Source: Gammaproteobacteria bacterium (GTDB taxonomy: Bacteria > Pseudomonadota > Gammaproteobacteria > Pseudomonadales > Pseudohongiellaceae). From it: a stretch of 64,000 bases of DNA. How positions within the stretch are numbered: the first letter of the stretch is position 1; every line of letters begins with the position of its first letter. The translations under genes and the position numbers were made by a program. The notes beneath the pieces are model-generated. The model did not search any database, was not told where the DNA came from, and saw nothing but the letters and a program-made list of their open reading frames with translations. Location: the NCBI GenBank assembly GCA_029246545.1, contig JAQWMX010000001.1:1-64000 (forward strand), read 5' to 3'. Positions 30,119 through 39,100 of the stretch are shown here, one piece after another.

Positions 30119-31542
30119 CAGGTGTCTTTACTACCACCGCCTTGCGAAGAATTGACCACGTAAGAACCTTTTATCATGGCAACTCGAGTCAGGCCCCCAG
30201 CAGTTACATAAGATTTTGCGCCTTGTAAACAGAATGGTCTTAAATCAATGTGGCGAGGTTCCATATTGTGTTCGCCTAAAACCGGTGATGTCGACAAAGA
30301 AATTAAAGGTTGCGCCATATACTCACGTGGATTTGCTTTAATTTTTCGAGCAAACTCGGTGCGTTCTTTTTTAGTCGAGTGAGGACCAATTAACATCCCA
30401 TAGCCACCAGATTCATTGGCTGGTTTCACGACTAATTTGTCGAGGTTTTGTAGTACATGTTGACATTGCTTCTTATCGACGCATAAGAAACTAGGTACAT
30501 TCGGTAAGATCGCATCTTCACCTAAATAATATTTAATCATCTCTGGTACAAAAGTATAAATCACCTTGTCATCGGCAACCCCCGCCCCAGGCGCATTCAC
30601 TAAACCCACATTACCTTTCAGCCAGGCTCGCATTAAGCCGGGCACGCCCAATGCTGAATCAGGGTAAAACACTTCAGGATCAAGAAACTGATCATCGATT
30701 CTTCGATAAATCACATCCACTGACGCGAGCCCATCAATTGTTTTCATAAAGACATGGTCATCTTCAACTACTAAATCGCTACCTTGCACCAGTTCGCAAC
30801 CCATTTGTTGAGCCAAAAATGAATGTTCAAAATATGCTGAGTTATAGATACCAGGTGTAAGGACAACAACCTCTGGATAATCTTTTGGTTCAGGAGAAAT
30901 AGCCGCTAGGGTATCAAAAAGTTGGCTTGGATATTCTGTTATGGGTTGAATATCATAATTCTCAAATAATTCTGGGAAAACACGTTTTGTCACTGTCCTG
31001 TTTTCCAGCATATATGAAACGCCTGAAGGCACACGTAAGTTATCTTCTAATACAAAAAATTTACCTTTCTCATCACGAATCAAGTCTGTGCCACAAATAT
31101 GCGCCCAGACTTCATGTATAGGCTTCATACCTTCACATTCTTTACGATAGTTTTTCGATTTTTTGATTAGCTCTTCAGGCAAAATTTTATCTTTAAAAAT
31201 TTTGCCTCCGTTATAAACATCATGAATAAAACAATTTAAAGCGCGCTGGCGTTGTTTTAAGCCCTCGCTAGTTGATAACCATTCTTTCTCAGGAATAATT
31301 CTCGGGACGAGGTCAAATGGCCACTGACGGTCAATGTTTCCCGCTTCACTATATACAGTAAAAGATATCCCCATACTTTTTATAGCATGTTCAACTGCAG
31401 CTTTGCGTTGTTGCAGTTCTTCATGACTAAGTGATGCGAGATATGTGGTTAAAATTCTGGCAATTTTGCGAGGATATCCGGGCGAGCTTATTAATTCGTC
31501 GTAAAACTCACCAGGATTATATGACTTCCATTTAATCGTCAT
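30103..31542 (-). CDS. Circularly permuted ATP-grasp type 2 protein
   Basis: This 479-aa protein of the DUF404/DUF407 circularly permuted ATP-grasp family is predicted to form amide bonds in an ATP-dependent peptide-tag-like system with alpha-E proteins. Visible blocks are GIYNSAYFEHSFLAQQMGCE (starts about 232), YRRIDDQFLDPEVFYPDSAL, NAPGAGVADDKVIYTFVPEM, DKLVVKPANESGGYGMLIGP (starts about 369) and the C-terminal SQGGGSKDTWIV. Length is standard. It lies upstream of alpha-E and downstream of AMMECR1. Confidence 0.92.
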   Translation of the reverse strand: MTIKWKSYNPGEFYDELISSPGYPRKIARILTTYLASLSHEELQQRKAAVEHAIKSMGISFTVYSEAGNIDRQWPFDLVPRIIPEKEWLSTSEGLKQRQRALNCFIHDVYNGGKIFKDKILPEELIKKSKNYRKECEGMKPIHEVWAHICGTDLIRDEKGKFFVLEDNLRVPSGVSYMLENRTVTKRVFPELFENYDIQPITEYPSQLFDTLAAISPEPKDYPEVVVLTPGIYNSAYFEHSFLAQQMGCELVQGSDLVVEDDHVFMKTIDGLASVDVIYRRIDDQFLDPEVFYPDSALGVPGLMRAWLKGNVGLVNAPGAGVADDKVIYTFVPEMIKYYLGEDAILPNVPSFLCVDKKQCQHVLQNLDKLVVKPANESGGYGMLIGPHSTKKERTEFARKIKANPREYMAQPLISLSTSPVLGEHNMEPRHIDLRPFCLQGAKSYVTAGGLTRVAMIKGSYVVNSSQGGGSKDTWIVRG

Positions 31543-31669
31543 TCTAACTTTCTAAAACCTATCTGAAACCTAAGTAGATCTAAAATAAAAGCGTCAGATA
31601 AAACTTAAAGCCGACGCAGCCCTTTATTTAACTCATCATGCCATACATTATTTGATTTTAAAAATTCGG

Positions 31670-32215
31670 CTACGAAAACTCAATCGTGCCATAGCGCAAC
31701 ACTTGGGTGCTTTCATCCCAGCCTTTTGGTTCCAAACCAGCTTTACGACGCAATTCATTGATGAAGTTTTCTGGCTCAGGAATCTTTTCCCAAACTGATG
31801 GTAAATAAGTAGCACTTTTGCCATTTTCTTTAAGAATTATCCCATCTTCACCAGGACGTAATTGAGCTAGTAGTTCTTCTCTGCTATTTACTTGCATAGC
31901 ACGCGCATCTGTCAAAATAGAAACATGAATTTCTATCTGTTTGAACTCTTCAATGCTAAGCGCTTTGAAACGTGGATCATGAAAGGCTGCGGCTTGGGCG
32001 TTATGAATTATGTCTACTATTAGAGGCCGTTGTGGGCTTAAGCTACCGATGCAGCCGCGTAATTTACCGTTAATATTAAGCGTAACAAATGTCCCTTTTT
32101 TTTCTAATAACTCTGCAGGAAATAGTTTCAAATTAATTTGAATATCTTTATTGCCTAAAAAACTTTGCATTATTGCATCACGTGCAATCTGTAAAATAGT
32201 CTGACGTTGAGACAA
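31670..32215 (-). CDS. AMMECR1 domain protein
   Basis: This 181-aa single-domain AMMECR1-type protein has the invariant LRGCIGSL (residues 51-58), here in NGKLRGCIGSLSPQRPLIVD, then AAFHDPRFKALSIEEFKQIEIHVSIL-type strand blocks and PGEDGIILKENGKSATYLPSV. In AmmeMemoRadiSam clusters the domain accompanies Memo and a radical SAM protein; neither is present here. Its biochemical role is unknown. Confidence 0.9.
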   Translation of the reverse strand: MSQRQTILQIARDAIMQSFLGNKDIQINLKLFPAELLEKKGTFVTLNINGKLRGCIGSLSPQRPLIVDIIHNAQAAAFHDPRFKALSIEEFKQIEIHVSILTDARAMQVNSREELLAQLRPGEDGIILKENGKSATYLPSVWEKIPEPENFINELRRKAGLEPKGWDESTQVLRYGTIEFS

Positions 32216-32275
32216 ACTATAGTCCTGCTCTTCTTTTTCTAAAAGTCCTTCATTAGAACTTCTATAGCATAAAAA

Positions 32276-33736
32276 TCAACGAGTGACTGCTTCTACTTCC
32301 ATCTCCACTAAAAAGTCTTCACCAATGATATCCGCCTCGACCAGAGTATTGGCCGGCTTGATATGTCCAAACCTTGCTCCATGCGTATTAGCAATGGATT
32401 CCCAGTCTTTTTTCCTCTTCACAAAGATTCTGGTTCTAATTACGTCATCAAGGCTACCGCCCAAAGATTGAATTGCTCCTTCAACTTTATCAATCACATA
32501 ATGCATTTGTGACTCAGGATCAGCTCCTCCAATTAATCGGTTACGGTGCGATGCTGTCGTACCGGAGACAATTATTCGGTTTCTTGATCGAATTGCCCGA
32601 CAATACCCAAAATCGTTTTCCCATTTGGTGCCACTCATCACTTTCCTATTTCCCCGAAGATCTTCCGTTGTTTGGAAAGGAAGAGGCATTTCTTCCATAT
32701 GATCGCTTAAATCCCCACTTGCGGTTAAGAATGGAGGTTTTCTATATTCGTCTCCACAATCGCCGGCAATCGGATCCATCTCTTGCAAAGCATTTCGTAT
32801 TTGCTGCCTTGCCTTTTCATCCAGCTCAAACTGGAACAGCTTCACATTCTCCTTTATGTGGTCACTCAGCCCAAGTCGTGCTCCTATTATTACGCCACCA
32901 ACAGCAGGAGATTCCAGCATATATCGACTTGCAGTATTACCAATGGAAACGCCCATTCTCTGCGAGATACTATGCAGGGTTTTAAGTAGTTTTTGAAATG
33001 CCGCCCATCCACCTGCTTGATTAATAAACCGCTTGTACTTCATCTGCGACCAAGTTTCCAGGCTCTCATTGGCTGGCTCGGCTTCATCTAACCACCTAGA
33101 TGTGAGAAAGCCACCTGCCAGAGTTCCAAAAGCCAAAAGTTTTATATCGTGCTTCAGGCAAGCAGCAGTCATCTCATGGGCAGCTCGCTGATCTAGTAAT
33201 GAATAACAGACTTGATTTGTCACCACTTTAATTCCACTTTCAATTACCATATTCAGATGAGGGGTATCGAAGTTTGTTAGGCCTAAATGGCGAATCAAGC
33301 CTTTTTGTCTAAGCTCATCTAACCAGAACAAGCCATCTAGCCAGGCCGGATCAGCATAGTTCCAAGCATGAAACTGCATCAAATCGATGGCTTCAGTATT
33401 CAACCTTGATAACGCATTATGCACCGCCTTTTCAACATCGGATTTGCGAAGCACCCCAGGTTTTGGAACCCACTTTGTGAGCATCTGGCATCTCTTATCA
33501 GAGGCAAGTGCGCCATTTAATGTTCCAGCTATTACTTCTGCTGAGCCATAATGGTCAGCCATGTCAAATGTGGTCATACCCTGTTCCACATACGGCAACA
33601 TGCTTTTCAACACTTTCTCGGGATCTAGCGTTTTCCCATTTTTTTCCATGTCAGCAATTTGCCAAAGCCCTGTAATAATTCTTGAAATCTTCAGGTCTTT
33701 GGATAGCTGACAATATTCGATTGTGTCGGACATCAT
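32276..33736 (-). CDS. Aldo/keto reductase fused to a C-terminal RidA (YjgF) domain
   Basis: This 486-aa protein has an AKR barrel at about residues 12-320 (TTFDMADHYGSAEVIAGTL with the catalytic Asp/Tyr, LTKWVPKPG with the Lys region, DLMQFHAWNY with the His region, VGGVIIGARL for the NADPH end). A RidA domain follows at about 365-486 (GYCRAIRSRNRIIVSGTTAS, HYVIDKVEGAIQSLGGSLDDVIRTRIFV, NTLVEADIIGEDFLVEMEVEA). RidA deaminates reactive enamines and imines, so the fusion may reduce a carbonyl and remove an imine by-product in one pathway. It overlaps the APC permease gene by 4 bp, indicating a two-gene uptake/catabolic unit. Confidence 0.88.
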   Translation of the reverse strand: MMSDTIEYCQLSKDLKISRIITGLWQIADMEKNGKTLDPEKVLKSMLPYVEQGMTTFDMADHYGSAEVIAGTLNGALASDKRCQMLTKWVPKPGVLRKSDVEKAVHNALSRLNTEAIDLMQFHAWNYADPAWLDGLFWLDELRQKGLIRHLGLTNFDTPHLNMVIESGIKVVTNQVCYSLLDQRAAHEMTAACLKHDIKLLAFGTLAGGFLTSRWLDEAEPANESLETWSQMKYKRFINQAGGWAAFQKLLKTLHSISQRMGVSIGNTASRYMLESPAVGGVIIGARLGLSDHIKENVKLFQFELDEKARQQIRNALQEMDPIAGDCGDEYRKPPFLTASGDLSDHMEEMPLPFQTTEDLRGNRKVMSGTKWENDFGYCRAIRSRNRIIVSGTTASHRNRLIGGADPESQMHYVIDKVEGAIQSLGGSLDDVIRTRIFVKRKKDWESIANTHGARFGHIKPANTLVEADIIGEDFLVEMEVEAVTR

Positions 33737-35232
33737 TCTGGCGGAAGTTTTGAAAAAATTTCTGTCATAGCAACACCTGAATTACGAAGCTTGGATACTT
33801 CTTTGAAGAAAATGAGCGAGGCTATTGCCATGACGATGAGCCAGATATATGTAGAGTGGAAATACCACCCTGACAGACTGGCAGACATATCTTTAGCAAT
33901 ATGAATAATTAAAAAAACTGTAAGAGTAATCACTCCCAAAATAGCAATCAGTAATCTGTAGGCCTGCTTTCTGAATAGTTTGATGTTGCTGGCTATTGAA
34001 GGATTTTTTATTGGCAGAAAAAGAACCGATAAACACACCAGGATGAAGTTGACAAGCATCGAAGTAACAAGGATATCAATTCCAAGAAAAAAATCACCCG
34101 CGAAGTGACTACCTAGGATGCCAATTGAGGCCATTACGCCACTTAACACTATCGTTAAATAAGGAGTATTGAATCTGGTGTGAATTCTGGAGACAGCTTT
34201 CGGAAAAATACCATCTTCAGCCCATGCATACATTAACCGGGAAACGGCCAGGAGCATTGCAGGTAAATCGTTGATCAATGCGATCGCAGCGCCCCCGATG
34301 ATTGCGACTGCCCATCCGGGAGACAATAGATAGCTCAATAACCCAGGGGCAGTAACATCTTGAATTAAAGATCTTTCAGCAATGTAGTTCCAAGGTACAG
34401 CATGGTAAATTGCAGCAGTGAAGAAGAAGTAAAACAGCCCCACGGACGAAATCGAGATGATGATGGCAAGAGGTAGTGATCTTCCAGGATTTTTAGCTTC
34501 ACCACCCGCCTGAGCGATTGAGTCAAATCCAATAAAGCTGGAAAATAATACGGCTGCTGCCGCAAGAAATATTCTAAAATCAAAGGGGGACGAAACACCT
34601 AATTCCAATTCAGTTCCCTCCTGAATTAGTACAGCTTCAGCAAACTCCTGTTGGTCGATTAAGAAACCAGCGACAATAACAATGCCTCCAAGTAAAAACA
34701 TCAAAAACATCATCGGCACTAAGGTCTTTTCATAAAGCTTCACGCCCCGAATATTGACGTAAACAAAAGTCCACAGAAACACAAGGGCAAGGGACACTCT
34801 GACCCAACCTGTATCAAGCATGATTGCTAAATCATCCCAGCCTAACGAACTTGCAATGTCTCTGAGGAAAGTGATCAAAACGTAAGATACTACGCCGATA
34901 GCAATTGACAAACCAAACCATTGTGCAAAGCTGGCGATGAAACCAAGGTACGGGCTCAAGGACCGGCTGGCGTAGATATAGCTCCCACCTGCTCTCGGCA
35001 TAGCCGACGCGAGGATAGCGTAAGCTATGGCTGCAAAAATTGCCGGGACTGAGGCAAATAAATAAGCAGCTAACACATGCTCTCCAATGCCTGGCACATT
35101 TCGTTGGATCATAAAAGGAACCACGTATATGCCTGCTCCGAGCATGGAACAAATGCCAGTGGCCGCTAAACCGACAAGGCCCAGGCCTCGGGTAAGTTTT
35201 GGCGATGGTTGTGAGACAAATCCTTCAGACAT
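33733..35232 (-). CDS. APC-superfamily amino acid/amine permease
   Basis: This 499-aa protein of about 12 membrane helices has the APC signature near the N-terminus (GLVGLAATGICSMLGAGIYV, residues 17-36). PRAGGSYIYASRSLSPYLGFIAS-type helix 3 and FSSFIGFDSIAQAGGEAKNPGRSLPLAI (about 236-263) are diagnostic. The substrate is probably an amino acid or amine. It is first in an operon with the AKR-RidA gene, which suggests the transported compound is the substrate of that fusion. Confidence 0.9.
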   Translation of the reverse strand: MSEGFVSQPSPKLTRGLGLVGLAATGICSMLGAGIYVVPFMIQRNVPGIGEHVLAAYLFASVPAIFAAIAYAILASAMPRAGGSYIYASRSLSPYLGFIASFAQWFGLSIAIGVVSYVLITFLRDIASSLGWDDLAIMLDTGWVRVSLALVFLWTFVYVNIRGVKLYEKTLVPMMFLMFLLGGIVIVAGFLIDQQEFAEAVLIQEGTELELGVSSPFDFRIFLAAAAVLFSSFIGFDSIAQAGGEAKNPGRSLPLAIIISISSVGLFYFFFTAAIYHAVPWNYIAERSLIQDVTAPGLLSYLLSPGWAVAIIGGAAIALINDLPAMLLAVSRLMYAWAEDGIFPKAVSRIHTRFNTPYLTIVLSGVMASIGILGSHFAGDFFLGIDILVTSMLVNFILVCLSVLFLPIKNPSIASNIKLFRKQAYRLLIAILGVITLTVFLIIHIAKDMSASLSGWYFHSTYIWLIVMAIASLIFFKEVSKLRNSGVAMTEIFSKLPPE

Positions 35233-35278
35233 TTATTTACTCCGAAGTCGTTTTTTTTGCTAATTATGATTACTTCCT

Positions 35279-35302
35279 GTCAATTTTTCATTGCAAATTG
35301 AC
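35279..35302. promoter_or_regulatory. 8-bp inverted repeat upstream of the APC permease, possible operator
   Basis: GTCAATTT and AAATTGAC are separated by 8 nt, 47-70 bp upstream of the permease ATG (minus strand). The two half-sites are centred 16 bp apart, near the 1.5-turn spacing of dimeric repressors. No regulator gene is adjacent, so the link to a family is open. Confidence 0.4.
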
Positions 35303-35327
35303 AATACGTAGCGTAAATAAAACATGA

Positions 35328-36071
35328 TCATTGATTGATTACTTTTTTATCTTTATAGGTCCAAGTCATTGGCGACAATTGATTAAAGGCTTCTTTAAGA
35401 CGATTATCCCATGCCTTCTTTAAATCCCTTAGAAAATCATTGTCTTCTTCGAAACGATGATAAGGCTGAAGTGCAAATGAATTAGCCGTATAAAGAATGA
35501 CTTCAATTGGTGGCCCTACTGCCAAATTACTGCGCATGGTTGAGTCCATTGATACCAATGCACAAAGAGCAGCAGTTTCTAGAGTAGTATCCTGGTTAAT
35601 AATTCTATCTAGAATTGGCTTGCCATATTTACTTTCTCCAATTTGAAGATAAGGTGTACCAACCGAGCTTCTAATATGATTCCCAGCAGGATAAATCAAA
35701 GCAAGCCCATGATCTCTCCCCTTTATTTGGCCACCCAGTAAAAAACTCGCTTCAAAAGCAGGGCCTGAATTGTCGTGTCTTTCCATCTGAGCACGGCTTA
35801 CTTCACCTAAATAATCAGCTGCCTCATTCAGAGTCGTCACAGTGTTTAAATTAACAGGAGTATTCAACCTAATGTCTTTTTTCATCTGATGCATAGTTGC
35901 CTGGCTTGTTGCCAAGTTTCCAGCAGATAACACAACAAACTGCCTCTCAGTTCCTAGATCAAAACGGAACATTTTGCTATACACACTGGCCATATCAACA
36001 CCGGCATTAGTTCGAGAATCTGAACAAAATACGATACCGGAGTTCACCGAAATAGCGACACAATACGTCAT
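35328..36071 (-). CDS. Anbu, bacterial proteasome-like peptidase (copy 2)
   Basis: This 247-aa close paralogue of 28297-29055 starts MTYCVAISVNSGIVFCSDSRT, so the Thr nucleophile is kept. The blocks GNLATSQATMHQMKKDIR, YLQIGESKYGKPILDRII and CALVSMDSTMRSNLAVGPP are shared, and roughly two thirds of residues agree by eye. It lies alone, in inverted orientation, 4.5 kb beyond the ATP-grasp gene. Anbu is normally single-copy. Both copies look intact, so hetero-oligomers are possible. Confidence 0.92.
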   Translation of the reverse strand: MTYCVAISVNSGIVFCSDSRTNAGVDMASVYSKMFRFDLGTERQFVVLSAGNLATSQATMHQMKKDIRLNTPVNLNTVTTLNEAADYLGEVSRAQMERHDNSGPAFEASFLLGGQIKGRDHGLALIYPAGNHIRSSVGTPYLQIGESKYGKPILDRIINQDTTLETAALCALVSMDSTMRSNLAVGPPIEVILYTANSFALQPYHRFEEDNDFLRDLKKAWDNRLKEAFNQLSPMTWTYKDKKVINQ

Positions 36072-36267
36072 AAAAAAAGACCTTTAATAATGCGGTTTTA
36101 TTTTAAAGCTGATAAAAAATTGAAAAATGAGTATAGCGGAAATAGCATTCAAGAAAAGAAAAATCTATATCATAAAACTACTGACTATCAACAAGAAACT
36201 AACACTTTTTAAGCCAAAAAAAGGCTTCAAACGAAACCCTTTTCTAAACTTGTATCCATGTCTATAA

Positions 36268-36747
36268 CTATTGCTCTGGCATATCTTCACCGGCATCAAG
36301 AGCTTCTTGCTTAGACGTATACCCTTTAGCAATCCAATCACGCCAAGCTTCTACATTAGGGCCACAACCTCCATCGTTTGGGCTATAAAATTCATCATCC
36401 TTAATAATAATTCCTATAGCTCCACCAGGTCGACCATCACGTAAAGGGCAAACTATTACAGTAAGTTCATCACCTGGCTGGAAAGAAAAACCATTCATCG
36501 CTGGTGCGCGAGTAACCAAGGAAGCCGGCGCTGCACCTTCGAAAGCCCATACCTCATCATCAGCAGTTCGAATATAAACTGCAGTGTGCGGGCTATTAAA
36601 AGCCCAGCGAACTACTTCACCACTCATGACTTGTTCAGTTGCTCGATCAAACATCGCAAAACTGTGATGCGCAGAAGCAACGTTGACTGCATCGATAGTC
36701 AATGCAGCCAAAACTAGAGTTGATAATGTTTTTAAAGATAATTTCAT
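36268..36747 (-). CDS. DUF6152 family secreted protein
   Basis: This 159-aa protein has a signal peptide (residues 1-26, ending NVASA) then HHSFAMFDRATEQVMSGEVV, the characteristic start of DUF6152 proteins, a small beta-rich domain (GDELTVIVCPLRDGRPGGAI). Function is unknown. The HHSFAMFD motif just after signal cleavage would leave N-terminal histidines that could bind a metal; this is inference. The gap 36072-36267 is AT-rich with no gene. Confidence 0.82.
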   Translation of the reverse strand: MKLSLKTLSTLVLAALTIDAVNVASAHHSFAMFDRATEQVMSGEVVRWAFNSPHTAVYIRTADDEVWAFEGAAPASLVTRAPAMNGFSFQPGDELTVIVCPLRDGRPGGAIGIIIKDDEFYSPNDGGCGPNVEAWRDWIAKGYTSKQEALDAGEDMPEQ

Positions 36748-36915
36748 ATTATTGTCTTTTATTAATTCAACAATGAATTAAGCGTAAACTTATTGTAATT
36801 ACAATGAGAAATCAAACTGATCATCAAATACCGGACTTTTATTTTGACCTGTCAGATCAGCAGGTAAATCTGGATTTCTTGTTTAGCCATTTGAAAATAA
36901 TTGAGGAATGATGAA

Positions 36916-38136
36916 TTAAATCTCAAGTTTAAGCTCACTGTTAACTCGATTCTTAATAACTAACCAAATCAAAGCAAAAAGAATAACCAGCAATAATGGA
37001 ATAGCACCAATATTAACTAGCTGCCAACCAAAGGCATTTTGCAAAACGCCTGATGAAAGCGAGGCTACCGTCACCATACTAAATACTGCAAAATCATTTA
37101 GGGCTTGCGCCTTATTTTTTTCCTTCTCTTCATAAGTGTCTGTGATCATAGAAGTTGACCCAACAAAGAGAAAATTCCAACTAATACCTAAACACACTAA
37201 TGCCATCAAATAATGCCAAAAACTCATTCCATGTAAATTTATGCCAACACATAAAAAACCAAACACGACGCCACTAAACAATATTTTGATTACTCCAAAT
37301 CGCGCTATCAATATGCCTGTTACAAATGACGGCGCAAACATTGCAAGCACATGCCATTGAATAACTATGGCAGTATCATTGAATAGAAATGCGCTTTGAT
37401 CCATGGCCAGTGGTGTCGCCGTCATGACAAAACTCATTACGCTATATCCAAGCATGCCACTCAACAAAGCAACAATATATCGAGGTTGTTTAGCAATTAT
37501 TAACAATGAGCGTCCTGTATCCCGAGTAGTATTACCAACTTCATCTAATCGAGCAGATTTATTTTTTTCTTCAAACTTCAGAAATGAAAAAACGAATAAA
37601 ATGATTACATAAAGTCCTATTACTGAAGCATAGCTACCAGCAAATTCTGCACCTTGAATCCATTCTCTGGAATATTTCGCTAAATTAGGCCCAATGACTG
37701 CAGCAACAACACCACCCAACATCACAAAGGAAATTGCTTTACTCTTGTCAGGCGCATCAACACTTTCTGCTGCAGCGTAGCGCATATAATTAGCAAAGCC
37801 CTGGAATATTCCCACAGAAAAAGTTCCTAATACAAACAACCAAAAATGATGATTTATTATTGCTTGATAACCTATTGTGCCACCTCCAATGCCAAATAGA
37901 GCGGCAATCATAAAAGTTGTTTTACGCCCTAAGCGTTGCATTAACATAGCCGCAGGAACACTAGCGAGCATGGTGCCGACAAATTGTGCTGCTATGGGCA
38001 ATGTTGCTAGAGATTTATCAGTTGCTAATCCAAAACCAACTAAAGCTGCAGTTGCAACTATTAAAGAGGTGCAACTCATCATGATACAAACGCCCACGGT
38101 AAGCAGTGAAAGGTTTCGATTTAGGAAAGACAGCAC
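36916..38136 (-). CDS. MFS transporter
   Basis: This 406-aa protein has about 12 hydrophobic helices. The MFS loop 2-3 motif is visible as LMQRLGRKTTFMIAALFGIGG (residues 64-84). It resembles the drug/small-molecule exporter branch (YfcJ/YhjX-like) but the substrate cannot be assigned. Loop 6-7 is short and charged (EEKNKSARLDEVGNTTRDTG). Confidence 0.85.
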   Translation of the reverse strand: MLSFLNRNLSLLTVGVCIMMSCTSLIVATAALVGFGLATDKSLATLPIAAQFVGTMLASVPAAMLMQRLGRKTTFMIAALFGIGGGTIGYQAIINHHFWLFVLGTFSVGIFQGFANYMRYAAAESVDAPDKSKAISFVMLGGVVAAVIGPNLAKYSREWIQGAEFAGSYASVIGLYVIILFVFSFLKFEEKNKSARLDEVGNTTRDTGRSLLIIAKQPRYIVALLSGMLGYSVMSFVMTATPLAMDQSAFLFNDTAIVIQWHVLAMFAPSFVTGILIARFGVIKILFSGVVFGFLCVGINLHGMSFWHYLMALVCLGISWNFLFVGSTSMITDTYEEKEKNKAQALNDFAVFSMVTVASLSSGVLQNAFGWQLVNIGAIPLLLVILFALIWLVIKNRVNSELKLEI

Positions 38137-38231
38137 TTTTTTTAACCCCTTTCAGGTAGTAGTAGGTAGACAAATTCCCCTGTGCCGATTAACACTTATT
38201 TAAAGTAAAAAGTTCAGCAGGGTCGATTTTA

Positions 38232-38582
38232 TTATTGGTTTAATAATTGCTCAGCGGGGGTATTAGGTAGATTATGTGCTGAGGCAATTGCTTCACAACA
38301 TACAGTACCAGCATGTACATTTAATCCATTAAAAAAACCTGAATCAAAAGCTAGGGCTTTTTCCCAACCAGCGTCCGCCAATCTTAGCACATAGGGAAGT
38401 GTGGCATTATTTAAGCCAAAATAGTCATCATCGCTCAGGTCAAAACCTATACATATACCTTGACCCAAGCCTTCCTGCACTAGAACCTCATGAGCATGAT
38501 GGACTAATTCATGGACGCTAGAAGGCACCATACCTGCTCGATTTTCCTTATCTTTTATTTCTTTAGGGATGCCGACCGGCAT
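38232..38582 (-). pseudogene. ald: Alanine dehydrogenase remnant with a large internal deletion
   Basis: The 116-residue frame joins the N-terminus of alanine dehydrogenase (MPVGIPKEIKDKENRAGMVP, SSVHELVHHAHEVLVQEGLG, to about residue 52) to its C-terminus (NNATLPYVLRLADAGWEKAL, GLNVHAGTVCCEAIA, TPAEQLL). The roughly 250 residues between, containing the NAD Rossmann domain and catalytic His/Asp, are missing; the full enzyme is about 370 aa. The deletion is in frame, so a short protein could still be made, but it cannot bind NAD. It starts directly after the stop of the upstream 81-aa gene. Confidence 0.85.
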
Positions 38583-38828
38583 TTATTTCTTCTTACGTCG
38601 AGTGCTAACAACAATAACCCGGATAAAGCGGTTTTTATCTCGTGTTGTATGTTGTTGATTTAAAAAAGCATTACCAAGGGAAAGGTTTTTATTTCGATCA
38701 TTTTCTTCTTGTCTAGGCTTATCTTTGACTGGCAAATCTCGCGGCAAGTGATATCTACATAGTCCATCTTGGACCGCTGCTCTTTTACAAGGCTTACCTG
38801 TCGATTTGGCGATCGCTTTACATTGCAC
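38583..38828 (-). CDS. Small cysteine-rich basic protein, putative zinc binder
   Basis: The 81-aa protein opens MQCKAIAKSTGKPCKRAAVQ then DGLCRYHLP: Cys3, Cys14, Cys24 and His27 form a CxxxxxxxxxxCx9CxxH-like cluster similar to small HGGxSTG/zinc-finger-like proteins often found in phage and accessory loci. The rest is very basic and polar (RFIRVIVVSTRRKKK at the end). It abuts the ald remnant without a gap. The function is unknown. The gap 38829-39100 contains only the promoter described below. Confidence 0.6.
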   Translation of the reverse strand: MQCKAIAKSTGKPCKRAAVQDGLCRYHLPRDLPVKDKPRQEENDRNKNLSLGNAFLNQQHTTRDKNRFIRVIVVSTRRKKK

Positions 38829-39044
38829 TGTTTTTTATCAACTGCATCCACTACAAACTCATCCTAGCTATAAAACTCTATTAGAAATGCTGAAATAACT
38901 GCTAAACGGCAGTTTGTCTATATAATATCCACCAAAACAAGACAATCCAGTATAAAAGGCTTTTAGCATTCTAACCACCCTATTAAAAGAATTTAATTTC
39001 AAAAGTTTATAAGTTTTGGAATAAATCAAATAAATAAAACATAT

Positions 39045-39072
39045 TTGACTTTACTTCATAAGCCATTATTCT
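39045..39072 (+). promoter_or_regulatory. Sigma-70 promoter for the 39.1-kb secreted protein
   Basis: TTGACT (39045-39050), a 16-nt spacer and TATTCT (39067-39072) sit 28 bp before the ATG at 39101, which also has an AAAGGAATACG ribosome site. Each hexamer differs from consensus at one or two positions. Confidence 0.55.
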
Positions 39073-39100
39073 TCTCCTCTTAAATCGAAAAGGAATACGA

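Noticed and set aside
32473-32985. 170-codon plus-strand open frame
   Set aside because: It is antisense to the AKR-RidA fusion, whose domains account for the sequence.
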